Shown here one piece after another: positions 10,703 to 22,029 of a DNA stretch of 64,000 nucleotides. The stretch is from Spinacia oleracea (taxonomy: Eukaryota; Streptophyta; Magnoliopsida; Caryophyllales; Amaranthaceae): the NCBI RefSeq assembly GCF_020520425.1, contig NC_079492.1:103141157-103205156 (forward strand). Reading direction: 5' to 3'. Every line of letters starts with the position of its first letter. Position 1 is the first letter of the stretch. A program made the position numbers and the translations under genes. A model generated the notes under the pieces. It did no database searches, was not told where the DNA came from, and saw nothing but the letters and a program-made list of their open reading frames with translations.

Positions 10703-13351
10703 ATGCCCAGGACTGTCCATACCAGCGATCTGACTTCGTTCGATCCTGAACTTGAACGGACCTTCCGTAGACGACGTAGATTCGTTGAACAGTTGAGAGA
10801 CTATTCGGACTCTGAATCCGACTATCTGATTAGCAATCTATTCCTTACAGATTCAGAGATGGGTGACCAAGCACCACCACCACCACCCCCACTTGTGCCA
10901 AGGCTTACAGACTATTCTAAACCAAGTCTGTCTATGCTTCCCAAAGCAATCATGCCTTCTATTGCGGTCGAGAATTTCAAGATCGAACCCCAGCTGATAA
11001 ACATGATCGAGAGACACCAATTCGATGGGGAAAAGGGTGAAGATCCTAACCTCCATATTCAGTCTTTCATTCAGTATTGTGGCACCATTAAGCAGAAGAA
11101 TTTAACACCGGAGCAGACTATGGAGATACTCTTTCCATTTTCATTGAGTGGGAAGGCAAAGCTGTGGATTAACAGTCTCAACCGCGCAGCTATGAAAATC
11201 ACCGATTGGAATTCCTTGGCCCTTGCGTTCTATGTTAAATATTTCCCACCTGAGAAGACAGCTCGTCTGGGGGGTCAGATATTAGGTATCTCTCAACAAG
11301 CAGATGAGAGTTTGTTTGAGGTTTGGGAGAGATTCAAGGACTTGCAAAGAGAGTGCCCGCACCATGGTTTGGATGACTGGTTCCTGGTTCAGCAATTCTA
11401 TAATGGTCTGGGTAATGAGTCTAGGTGTCTTTTGGATTCAGCTGCCAGTGGGAGATTTATGCAACTGGAGGTGCCTAGAGCTTTAGAGGTGATTTAGGAG
11501 ATGGCCATCCATAGTGCCCAATATGGGAATCCTAGAGGTTTTGCCGACCGGGGTGTTAAGCATGAGATGAATTCTATTGAAAAGCTTACTACTCAGCTAA
11601 CTGCCCTACATCACAACCTAGATAATATACAGATCGCATCTTCCCAATCCACCCAACATTCTAGTGTCGCTGCAATGAGTGCCCAATCTGCCAATGTCTG
11701 TAATAGTTGTGGGATGCAAGGCCATTATGCACAGGAATGCCGGAGCTCTATTGAACAATGTAATGCATTCCAGTCCTACAAGCAGAACAATCCGTACTCC
11801 AACTCTTACAATGAGGGGTATAAAAACAACCCCCTACTATCATATAGGAGTACCAATGTCCAGAACCCCCATCAGATTCAACACCCTCCACCACCACAAC
11901 AACATTACCAACCACCACCACAACATTCATACCAACCGTGGAGTAACTACAACCCGCAGCCTAGTGGACCGCCTGGTTTTCCTCCACAACCTCAACCCAC
12001 ACAACCTAATCCCATGCTTGTAGAGATGAGGAATATGATGTTCGAATTGCAGAGATCTCCGAGCGAAAAGGATGCCAAAATCGATGCCCTCACTGCTCAT
12101 AACAAGATCATGGATAAACAGTTGGCACAAATGGCTACTACTTTTGCAGAGAGACCCAAAGGTCAACTCCCTTCACAGCCTGTGACCAGAGAGTCTGTAA
12201 ATGCTGTCACTTTGCGGAGTGGATATGAGTATGATGGGCCGCCTATGACTATTAAAGAAGAGGTTGAAGTATCTGTCAGTGGTGTTGTGCCAAGAGAAAG
12301 TGAAAAGGTGGTCAAGGAGAAGGAAGCTAACACAAGGGTTGAGAAGAAAGTTGAGATACAAGTTCCACCTATCAAACTTCCCTTCCCTCACCGTCAGCTA
12401 AAGAACAAGCTAGACAAGCAGTTTGGTAAGTTCTTAGAAGTGGTAAAGAATCTGCAGGTAACGGTTCCTTTCACTGAATTAATTACTCAAGTACATGCAT
12501 ATGCTAAATACATGAAAGACATCTTGACTAGGAAGAGAGCATTTAGTGAGGTGGAGACTGTTGCATTTACTGAAGAGTGCAGTGCCTTACTCCAAAACAA
12601 GTCTCCACCCAAGTTGAAGGACCCTGGGAGTTTCTCTATCCCGTGTAATATTGGCAACCTTTTTATTGACAAAGCCTTATGTGATTTAGGTGCCAGTGTT
12701 AGTGTCATGCCCCTGTCTGTATGCACTAAGTTGAACATGGGTGATTTAAAAGTTACCAACATAACTCTGCAAATGGCTGATAGATCTGTAAAATACCCCC
12801 TAGGTGTTCTAGAAGATGTGCCTGTTAGAGTAGGTAAATTTTTTATCCCTGTTGATTTTGTTATGTGGGACATGGAAGAGGACAGGCAGATTCCTATTAT
12901 TTTAGGTCGACCTTTTGTACACACTGCGGGGGCAATCATAGATGTCAAGAATGGCAAGCTGACCTTAAATGTGGGGGATGACAAGGTTACTTTCAATTTA
13001 ACCCATGTTGCTAAGAGTCCTATGGTAGAGGAGTCATGTTATGGAGTCAATGTCTCTAATGATTATTTTAATAATGAATTGACTCATACTAACTCTAACA
13101 TTCCTTTGGAGAAAGCACGTGTTTTAAATTGTTTTGCAAGTGGAGGTGACCGGAATATCAACTCTTTGGCATGGGTTCGAAAGGAGGCACGATTTGATAA
13201 TGCTGCGACCCAAAAGGCCGAAAGTTCTTTAAACGGTGGGCACCGTATTCATGATCGGGGTCGTGATCTGTCACTTCCGGCACCACATAGCTCATCCAAG
13301 GCATTTGAATTGACACCAGATGGCAGCATCTTTGGTGCCCCTATTCGATGA
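10703..13351 (+). CDS. gag-pro: Athila-like gag-protease polyprotein (one internal TAG)
   Basis: One frame runs from ATG 10703 to a stop at 13349-13351, about 880 codons, interrupted once by TAG at 11495-11497. N-terminal part: an acidic and proline-rich leader, then the Athila gag core (EDPNLHIQSF, FPFSLSGKAKLWINSL, FPPEKTARL, CPHHGLDDW). After the TAG come a zinc knuckle CNSCGMQGHYAQEC (11699-11740, CX2CX4HX4C), a Pro/Gln/His-rich linker, and a retropepsin-like aspartic protease with the active-site word DLGASVSVMP and the flap-side IILGRPF. The Athila active site normally reads D-L-G-A-S, so this looks competent. Protease is not followed by reverse transcriptase. The TAG may be a readthrough signal between gag and gag-pro or a point mutation of CAG; the sequence alone cannot decide. 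The protein would form the particle and mature it, with polymerase supplied in trans. Confidence 0.85.
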
Positions 13352-15370
13352 GTTGTCGTGGCTCTCACCCCCTTCTTTTCGTTGTCTGCGCATAAACTGA
13401 GATTGTGTAATGGGGACATTGCATCAATCTAATCGGGGGATGAGTACTTCACTATCCATTTATTGCTTTCCGTAGTGTACTTTTTGCTTTCGATAGTATA
13501 GTTTATTTTGTGTATTTATAGTTTATTCTTTGCTTTAGAGAAGTGAGGAGAGGGTATTTTCACTGTTTTGGGTGTTTGATGATGTACAGGTGTTAGCTCC
13601 TAGTGCGAAAAGTTAAAAAACATCGTAAGGAGCAAGTTCGCAAATGGCCCGACGGGCGAAGGCCGCCCGACCGGGCGCGTGCAGAAATTTTAACCAAGCG
13701 TCGCCCTTCGCCCGACGGGCGGACCTGTGCCCGTCGGGCGGCCCACGAGCTGCTGGCCCGACGGGCGGGCGTTGGCCCGGCGGGCGAGAGGAGAAAAGGC
13801 TGATTTAAACACGGGATTCACTCCCATTATTTCACTTCTCCTTTCAATCATCTCCTTTTTGAGCCAATGAGGACATTGTCTGATTTAGCTTGGGGGGGTG
13901 TTTCACTCACTTGTACATTTTTGGTATGTTTTCTTATTATTTTTGCATTTACTTATTTTAGTGTGTTTATTGCTTTCTAGAGTAGTTTATTGCTTTGAAA
14001 AAAAAATACAAAAATACGTTCCGATGAATACAAAACCATGCTTCCCTGTGCCCCTTGATCGAAAGTTGTTTTGATTCTTGGTATTTGATGATGAGCAATG
14101 TAAATGTGTTATCCATGATTTGATATCCGATTGCTTTGATGCCTTAACATGAGTCAACTCTGACTAACTATTTGTGGATTTGGTGCTCGGCTAGTTGATT
14201 TGGTTAGGAATGTGTGATAGCTTCCTGGTGTGTCATTGATTTTGAGTATTGATTTTCAACTATTAGTAGTGTTTTATGACTCATATACATGCACATTGTG
14301 GAGGACGAAGGCATTTTTCTATTTAGGTAGCCTTCAGATGAAATTAGATACATTTGTTCCCTCCTTTTCTACCCATGTTGTTGCTTGTGCCCTTTATTCG
14401 GTGACTAGCCACATTACAAGCCCGCGAAAACCCCATTGGTTACTAGTCCCAAGCCTAGCTTGGGGGAGCTAATAGTAGTGAGGTGAGGGAGTTGTAGTAT
14501 TGTTGAAAAAGGAGTTCGTCTTATCATGTTTGTTGTTAACAAATGAGTTGAAAATGAAAGAGATGAAAGAACAAAAAAAAATGTGAAGGTTTCTAAAAGA
14601 AAAGGAAAAAAAAAGAGAGATTGAAAAAGAAAAGAAAGAGAAAAATCTATTACTCTCAGAAAAAGTTCAAAGCATTGTTTCAATCGAGTTCTGCAAATTC
14701 ATATCCTTATAAGTGATTGGTAATAATTGTGAAAAAGGCAAGAAAGTATGGTGTTGGTTATTTGTTGTTTTGTCATGTGTTGAGTGGGAGAGTTATTGTC
14801 ATTATATTGGTTGATCATGGTTGTATTTAGGATTTATGCTCCCCAAAGCCAAGGCTTTAAGCTCACATTTTTCCCAAATTTACCGCACCCTTACCTAAGC
14901 CTAACATTACAAGCTTTGAAGACCTTCTGACCTTTGTGCATAGAGTCGTACATATGTGAAAATAGTTGTTTATCAATGCAAGTTATGAAATGACACATTC
15001 CGAGTCGACTACTAGGTTGAGTGTATGTTTTTCTACACACACGAGTGTTGTGAGTTTGGGAGGGCATTGTTCACTTATATGTTGGGAGGAGAGCGAACGG
15101 GTACATCTTTTATTCGCCACATAAATGAGTGACGAGTGTGTGAGCACTAGTCTTGAATTCCATTGTGCATTTGTGGTTCGCTTTGCGTGACGATTGTTAA
15201 GGTGGATTAGCGGTCGAATAGATTTGATCGGTTGACATTGATGCATGCTTGTTGGATTTTACCTTGAATCGTATCCATTGTTTTAAGATGTGTTTGGGGT
15301 GAAGTTGATTTATGTATTCATCGATGATTTCTTTGATTAGGGACAAGCAAAGATCTAGCTTGGGGGAGTT
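13352..15370 (+). other. Element C 3' noncoding region
   Basis: No domain-bearing ORF. It has the landmarks of Athila 3' regions: a gaggacattg...agcttgggggg tract near 13865-13905, a second agcttgggggag tract near 14455, a purine-rich run at 14560-14645, and the final CTTGGGGGAGTT polypurine tract at 15359-15370 directly before the 3' LTR. A second cluster of GCCCGACGGGC palindromes lies at 13640-13795. The whole polymerase is missing between the protease and this region. Confidence 0.7.
13640..13795. repeat. GCCCGACGGGC palindromes in the element C interior
   Basis: Seven or so near-palindromic GC words (gcccgacgggcg, gcccgaccgggc, gcccgtcgggcg, gcccggcgggcg) separated by 8-20 bp spacers. 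They are the same design as the LTR C cluster but with different spacers, so the cluster is a related module and not a copied piece of LTR. Confidence 0.7.
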
Positions 15371-16873
15371 TGATATGTTCATATTTTATAGTATTTTTAC
15401 CCCCGTCCCTTAGTACTTTTTGATCTCAAATGAGCTCTTCGGAGCGATTTTTAGTACTAATGTGCTCCTTGTAGTGTGTTTGTAGTTTCAGGTTCATCAT
15501 TGTAGGAATTAGCATACTTTTGTGCATTTCCTACTCATTTGAATCAATACAAGAGATTATGTACTTTCGAGAGCACACACATTGAGTTGGAAGAGTTTTC
15601 GAGCAAAGCGGATTGTGAAAGAAGTAGAAAACCGACACTCGTCTACTCTTTTGATCATAACTTACGTTCTACAACTCTATATTAAGTGATTCCAATTGGG
15701 TTGGATTTCAGACTTCAATAGATTTCCAACGAGTGCTCACTCGCCTAATTCCGACGAATAACGAAGGAGATATGGCGTTTTAAAGATAGAGGATCGTGCA
15801 GTTTGTACGCGCGCCCGGCGGGCGAATGGCTGCCCGACGAGCGAACTTCTGCCCGAGGGGCGGGAGCTGCCCGACCGGGCGCGTGCCGATGATTTCCAGA
15901 ATTTCTCCCTCCGCCCGGCGGGCAGACCTGCGCCCGACAGGCGGGTTACGAGCTGGTCGCCCGACGGGCGGAAGGCTGCCCGACCGGGCGACGACAACCC
16001 AGGGCCCTTTTTCCGCGGTTTTCTTCCGGTTTTTCCTTATGTTTATGGGCAAACTATAAATACTAGGCTTAGTTATTTTAGTGGAAAATCTTATTTCCTA
16101 GTATTAGACCCTTAGTTCATTTCCTTAGTTTAAATTCTCTCTAGATTTATGCAAACACTTAGTTTTCAATTTCAATAAAAATTCAAGCTTTCTATTTCTC
16201 TTGTTCTTCAATTAAGGTATTGTTCCTTATTTTAATTCTTTGTTTAGCTTTAATTATGTTTTCAATCATGCTAATTGCTTTGTTTATTGTTAATATGCTT
16301 GAGTAGTCTAATTTCTAGGGTTTGGGGATCCATGAATGATATGAAGGGATATTAAATAATCATGATTGTTGGCATTGCAATTGATTCCTGTTGATTGGTT
16401 TATTTCACTATACAATTAGATTTGCGCAGGTTTAATTGTGGTAGTTATGCAATATCAAATTAAGATTCGAGAGATGCAATTTGATGTTTAGGCTTGTGTC
16501 AATAGGTAGAATTAGAGTTAATACGTAGCGAGAGCCCATTAATTCTAAGTCTATGACTAGTATCGATTCGAGAGAGCATGCTAGTCTAATTAATTGCTTT
16601 GTTGATTATCGTGATTGTTCATTGTCCTGGATTGTTATTTGTTGGTGAACCTATGCCCTAGATTCCTTAATATATTGATTCTTACTCGTTTAATTATCGT
16701 TCGTAGTCTTAGAATACAAACCACCAACCAATCTCTGTTCCCAATAGTCTAGATTATTTAATTAATAGTAGAAAGAACACTGTTTCCCTGTGGATTCGAT
16801 CCTGACTTCCCTTGCTACCTAGCTAGTAAACTTAGGTTTATTTTTGATAAGGTGATACGACTTAAGCCTGTCA
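15371..16873 (+). mobile_element. 3' LTR of element C
   Basis: 1503 bp, colinear with 9061-10559. Differences include two small indels (near 16183 and 16286) and about twenty substitutions, several of them inside the GC palindromes. It ends GCCTGTCA; the target duplication variant AGTAT follows. Confidence 0.9.
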
Positions 16874-18071
16874 AGTATCAGGCTCAGGTGGGTACTGAAT
16901 ATTCAAGAATGGTTTGGCAACCCAATACCGCCTCCAAACTTCAAGTCGATTTGCATTCAGCGCAACAGGTTTCGGATTCTCTTCAGCACAGTCCGGGATT
17001 TCCTGTTTCAAGCCATACTGTCTCAACACTCTAGCAGGCAAGTAGAAGACCAACATTGTGAGGCTTGGCACCCTCAAAGCAGTAGAACCTGGGGCATGTC
17101 TCATAGCAGCAATTCCCCACCAAGGAACTACCCACCTTATACAAGATCCAATCCCAGAAAGTGTGCATCGCCACTCATCCAATGAAAGCTGGCTATACAC
17201 CATGGGCCGCACAGTGAACCCCTTTCTATTTTAGCTTTCCATGTTCTCCGGTGGTGCCACCAGCATGAGCCTCTCCATAAGCCAGAACTTGGGGAGTATA
17301 CAAAAAAAAGCAATTCAAAATTCAACCTTCAAGATACAATAAACAAATTCAATATACAAGAAAGCTCCAGATCCTTACTTAGAGTAATACCGGACTTCCC
17401 GACTACAAAGAAGAGGGGTCCGAATTTAACATATCAAGGCCCATTAATGTTTCGCTAATCACGAGCGGCATTGGGTCCCGGCCACTAGAAAATTGCTCTA
17501 CAATCTCTATTAGGGAGGAATCACCATTGCCAAACCCCTGTTTCGAAAAGAGGAAGCAAGCAAAGATACAAAAACTCAAGGCCCTCAAGCGGCAAGCCTT
17601 GGGGACATCAAGCCCAGCAAAATAGGTGACAAGGAGGGACAAATCCACCCCTCTTCCATATACAACAGCACTTAAAAGTGGGGGCTTTAAGCCCAAATAT
17701 CTTTCAAAACCCAAGAAAACGTGTTCTTCAACACTAGGCATGCATGGCTCTGACATAATGGGTCACCCCAATATGGCACTAAACTCTTCAGGGAGGGGAC
17801 ATACCTCATTATTTCCAAAGAGGAAGACATGATGTTTCGGATCCCAAGCCTCCAGAGCAGCAAGAAGGAAGTGCACATCAAGCTTTACAAACCGGAAGGA
17901 GGCGAGCACCCCAAGATGCATGCCATCGAGCTCCCTTTTCTCTGATTTGCCTAGCGAACCGAGCCAAGAGTTCAAGGCATTTTCAAAAGACATGGCCATT
18001 TTTTCGTGAGGAAGCAGTATGCAAAGGAAAGCATGGAAGGATTGATGCAAAGTATGATCCGAAAAGTTCCC

Positions 18072-18083
18072 TATTTATACAAA
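18072..18083 (-). promoter_or_regulatory. TATA box of antisense DUF7745 gene
   Basis: Minus strand GTATAAATAGGG, a textbook plant TATA box about 75 bp upstream of the ATG at 17999. A GC-rich block (ggcgccaagcgcaggggcctg) lies 25-45 bp further upstream at about 18107-18128. Confidence 0.6.
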
Positions 18084-18699
18084 AACCAGCCCTTATGACA
18101 GTACACTGGCGCCAAGCGCAGGGGCCTGCAACAAAGGACGAGGCCACCGTCCCTTTTATGATTCCAAGTACGCACTCTTTAGTGCTTCGGACAGCAGAGT
18201 ACATCCTCAATCATTCAAGATTCCAAAGCCGCAAGCCGCGCAATTTCAAGCAGTCCGAGTCAGCGCCTCGGGCTGATTTCGGGTCAATCTGTTCAAAATT
18301 CAAGCATTCTAGTCCTAGATCGGCGTCCTAAGTCGAGTCTGCATATGCATCAGCAAAAGTTGAATATACTTTGACTTGTGCTTTTTCTAACCAAAAAACC
18401 TTAGTCAAAGTGGGGGCTTATAGTGGGTATGTACACCCGAAAAAATGGGCAAATTTTTGCAAATTTTTTCATGCATGCATATAGCTACAAATTTCAAAAG
18501 CACACACAACGCATAAAAAATTCAATTTTCAACCGTACAAAAACCAATATTCAGCTATACAAGATCCAAAAATTCCAAACCTTGTAAAATTCAAAGCCAT
18601 ACAAAGTTCAAATTTCAAATTCAAACCATACAAAACCCATACAAATACAATCCATACAAAAATCAACCTAGGCAAGCTGGAACTCGCTACCATGCAGGG
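18084..18699. repeat. Inter-gene spacer of element A with a second polypurine-tract-like word
   Basis: Between the DUF7745 promoter and the end of the PMD gene. At 18400-18425 it contains agtcaaagtgggggcttata, nearly the same as the polypurine tract that precedes the 3' LTR at 22553-22572, and the preceding ctaacc word is also shared. What follows (tagtgggtatgtacacccg) looks like a different LTR start. The rest (18470-18660) is caaaattcaaaccatac-type low-complexity DNA. Confidence 0.45.
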
Positions 18700-21323
18700 T
18701 CAGTCTGAGTCATCATCAGCCGTAATGTCAACCACAGGCTCCTTGTTCCTGTATCGGCTCCTATAGCGCTCCAGATCCCGATCCAGCTCTGTCCCACGGG
18801 TACTAGGCTCCTGCTCCAAAATACGAAGAGTACCGGGAGAACGATAAGTTCCCTGCTGAGGGGAGGGGTACTGATAAGGCTGCGGCATCGCCATGAACTG
18901 GCGCTGCGCGTCAAAAATCTGGGTCTGACGCATCCTCTCCATCTCCTGCCAGTAAGTCCAAGGATCTACACCCCAAGGCTGAGAGCCGCTCGCTCTGAAG
19001 TAATAGCCGTGAGGAGGTACAAAAGGCCTCAAACTGCTCGCACCTCAAAAGAATGCCTGGTAGGATCGACATGTACAAAGGGGAAAGCTCCCCTATCAGC
19101 ATCAGAATGCCTCTGATAAGTACCAGCACCGGACCCCTGTCCCAGATCCAAGCTCGGCCCTTCCTGCCTCAACGAAGTCTCCACCTGGGGCTCCCTGTCA
19201 ACATAACCTCTGCGACCTCGATGGCGCTCCTATACAAAATACAAAATTCAAGAATCAGACATCCAAGTTCGAATTTCTAGAGTACAAAATTTCACAATCA
19301 ATGAAAGAACCTTTCTGTCCCGGCCAGAAAGCTTTTGGGTCAGCTTGGCACAATGCCTCTTCAAAGAATCAATTATAAGCATCCAGCGACGCACTCTCAC
19401 CCGAGGCGCCTGCATACAAAATTCAAGATCAATTTCCAGATACAAGATTACAATCAGTTTTAAGCCAATACAACAGTACTTACAGCTGCATAATGCTCTG
19501 GTACAACATCATACGACCTCCGGTGCGGAGGAAAAGCTACAGGGACGGTCACCTCCACCTGCTCCCCATCCGAGTTATCATAACGGACAACCCTGTCAGC
19601 ATAGGGAATGTCCTCGGGGTCGACCTCCTCCTCCTACAAACATTCATACAATGATTCAATTATACAAGAATACAAGAGTACAAGAGTACAAGAATACAAG
19701 AATACAAGAATACAAGAATACAAAATTCAAAAGCTCACCGGCAGTACGAAGCGTACAGGTGGAGCAAGCCTCTTCAAAAGGTCCTCATAATGGCCCCTCC
19801 TATCTACAAAGTTCTCCCAAGGGAGACAAACAACATCACCCCTAGCATTCAAATAGAGCTGGGCAAGTTCTTCGTTTGACGCTAACATGGACTCCGGTGG
19901 GTCCTTAGGGACAAGCCTGCCCCCCGTACTATGCTGAAGGGACACTCGCTCCCCCAAGTACCACATATGGCGATACACCCCCGAGAGCAAGACCCGCCGC
20001 CCAGACAAGAAGTGGGCACGAGTAGCCGAAACAGGTATAGGCGCACCGACAAAGGGACGCCAAACCACCTACAGAGAAGACAACTCAGGCAACTATACAA
20101 GTACAAGTACAAAAGGACAAAATAGTACAAAAAGTTTACCTCATCAACGGGTAAAAACCGCCAAGCTCTGCGGGAGGCCGCCAGAGGCATCCTCGATCCT
20201 GCGCACCGCTCCTATCCAAGAGGCAGCATACGGGTAAGCCGCATCCCTAATACGAGCCGGCGCCAAAGTCGGGAAGTGCTCGTACATCCAAATCTTTCAA
20301 AAGACAAACAAAGCATCAATCAAATTCAAGATACAAACATACAAATACAAGATAAAAAGTACAAGGAGTCTCGAATACCTCCAGCACACTCCACAAAGCA
20401 GCAATGCTTGGGTCGCTCTCCGGCGAAGTCCGGGAGACCCACTTCATCCCATACAAAAGGTGGCTATATGCTAGACCACCACAGTTGAAGCTCGAAACAG
20501 CCCTGAAATCCTGCAAATCCGTCAGGAAGCCAACATGCACCCGACTGTTCCTGCTCGGGGCCATCACCCTACTCACCAGAGCCAAGAGGAAGAGTCGAAC
20601 CCTCTGCTCCGCACATATGTCCACGCTACGGGTCGCAGCCATGATCACCGTCACAGAAGCGTGGGTGTCATCATCCTCCAAGTCAACAACAGGGCCAAGC
20701 AAGACCCTGACACCACTCGAGTTCCACGTCAGTTCAGAATCAAAAATCACGTTCCTCTCAGAGAAGGGAAGACCCGTGATCATAACAAACTCTAAAGGGG
20801 TGATAGTGATCTCCCCCCATGCCATATGAAAGGTGTTGGTGGTATCCCACCACCGCTCCAGCAAGGCCTATAACCGGGGTTTGATGCTCGTCCTCCTCTG
20901 AGCATCTCCCATGGCACGCCAGAAATCGACCAGGCCCGTCTGCAACCAGATCTCCATAGCCTCCGCGTTAGCACGGACGGCCGAAAAAACTTTGTGAAGG
21001 TCCACCAAGGACCAAAAAGTGCGCAACGGATCTCCATCAGCCTATGGATGAGCCGATCAGTTCAAAACCTATACAGTACAAAATAGACAAAGCACAATAC
21101 AAGACTCACCAAACCAGCGTGAGGCCGCTGAGACAAATGAAACTCCGATCGGAACACTAGATCGGAGGGACTCCAGCCAGTGCCAACGAAGGCGGGTACT
21201 CTCCGGGGAACCATGCCCTCCTCCGGCACGTTTATTGCAGCTGCTTCATCATCCGAAGCATCCTCCATGGCAGCTCGAACCACCGAACATTCGGCAAGCT
21301 TTCTCCAAGTGTGACGAGGCATA
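18700..21323 (-). pseudogene. Plant mobile domain (PMD) gene, antisense in element A
   Basis: Eight coding exons can be placed on GT-AG sites: 21323-21110, 21041-20379, 20293-20140, 20068-19739, 19633-19484, 19409-19311 and 19229-18700, after a 5' untranslated exon near 21905-21825. Start MPRHTWRK at 21322. The core reads LERWWDTTNTFHMAWGEITI, then FVMITGLPFSE, the aminotransferase-like plant mobile domain (PMD) signature, as in MAIN/MAIL1 proteins that silence transposons and support genome integrity in plants. Further exons give VYRHMWYLGERVSLQ and a C-terminal REEPVVDITADDDSD-like acidic tail. Defects: TAG at 20870-20868, just before the signature; the exon 20293-20140 is out by one base; and the last exon has a frame slip near 19035. 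Predicted length was about 710 residues. Its introns are rich in tacaag/attcaa repeats. A DUF7745 relic follows downstream on the same strand. Clearly a former gene; function inferred from family only. Confidence 0.75.
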
Positions 21324-21927
21324 CTAAATCATGCAGAATACGAAATATCAAGATTTTAAACTGGGGGCTATCCTATACTAGCCCGTACAAAAGTCAAGAT
21401 TCAAAAATCCCCAGCGGCGGTACAAATTCAGCCAGGGACCTCTACTTCAACATACAAGTTCTACACCAACGCCTAGGCTATCCATGCCAAAGCAGGTATA
21501 CGAGCACACCAACGCCTAGGCTATCCATGTATTTAAAGTTCTACAAGCAACATCTAGGCATCCTAGCCTATTCTCTCCCGAGACCTGACAAGGTCGCCGG
21601 TGAGACCACTATCTACGAATGCCAGGTACAAAGTTCAAGAAAATTTTCAAATTTCAAAAATTCAAATCTACAAGTTCCAACAGTTCAAGTTCAAGTGGCT
21701 ATCAAACAATTTTCTACAAGATTCAAGAAGCCTAATATCATACAATCATCATTTCAAAGTGCAAAAAATCAAAGCTACATGCAATCCTAAACATTATTTC
21801 ATAAGCAAAACATGAAATACTTACATGGACAATGCAAGAACAAGATCAAGGGGAGAGTATTCGACCTTTGAGAGAGAAAAAACAAGAGAATGAAAGTGCT
21901 TGCTCTTCAAATGGCACGGCAAGGGGG
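21324..21927 (-). other. 5' untranslated exon and first intron of the antisense PMD gene
   Basis: A donor CCAT/GTAAGT at 21825/21824 and an acceptor GATTTAG at 21325-21324 frame an intron of about 500 bp just upstream of the ATG. The leader between the TATA box and the donor is pyrimidine-rich (ttctcttgttttttctctctc on the minus strand), as in many plant 5' leaders. Confidence 0.5.
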
Positions 21928-21939
21928 CTTTTATAGCAC
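21928..21939 (-). promoter_or_regulatory. TATA box of antisense PMD gene, with upstream palindromes
   Basis: Minus strand TGCTATAAAAGC. Immediately upstream on that strand lie GC palindromes: TCAGCG/CGCTGA at 21962-21978, a GCATGC-centred one at 21981-21995, and cagcgcacgg/ccgtgctg at 22002-22023. The arrangement copies that seen in LTRs B and C. Confidence 0.6.
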
Positions 21940-22029
21940 AACCCCGCGCCAAACACCAAGCTCAGCGTTGGGCGCTGACCTGCTGCATGCGCAGGAATCT
22001 TCAGCGCACGGTCCTCCGTGCTGATTGCA

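Larger units (their letters stand above)
9061..16873 (+). mobile_element. Element C: Athila-like gag-protease element lacking RT and integrase
   Basis: LTRs of about 1.5 kb begin TGATATGTTC and end GCCTGTCA. A tRNA-Asp type primer site and a purine tract (CTTGGGGGAGTT) sit where expected. The flanks AGAAT (9056-9060) and AGTAT (16874-16878) are a 5-bp duplication with one mismatch, and removing the element plus one copy restores the DUF7745 reading frame. The interior encodes gag and protease only; protease is followed by about 2 kb of Athila-style noncoding DNA. The LTRs differ at about twenty-two sites by my hand count (roughly 1.5%), so this is a fairly young insertion of a non-autonomous element. 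Confidence 0.85.
8807..17999 (-). pseudogene. DUF7745-like gene, antisense in element A, split by element C
   Basis: Minus strand. The best start is ATG at 17999 (AAAAATGGCCATG context), about 75 bp below a TATA box. Exon 1 reads MAMSFENALNSW, LLAALEAWDPKHHVFLFGNN, EVCPLPEEFSAILG, then later ACRLRALSFCIFACFLFSKQ. The W-D-P-x-x-H-V-F-x-F-G/E-x-C-P-L-P-E-E-F signature is that of DUF7745, a plant-specific family of unknown function that travels with plant mobile domain proteins. Exon 2 (about 17300-16874) reads LSLDEWRCTLSGIG and YLPARVLRQYGLKQEIP, and resumes in frame at 9055 as LPAGYIVWMNGPS, ending GKGKIDE at 8807. Element C sits between residues T and L. In-frame stops: TGA at 17765-17763 (a Trp position), TAG at 17405-17403, and a TAA near 17232. 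Not functional as it stands. Confidence 0.7.

Noticed and set aside
13603..13803. 66-codon ORF
   Set aside because: GC palindrome cluster in the noncoding region of element C.
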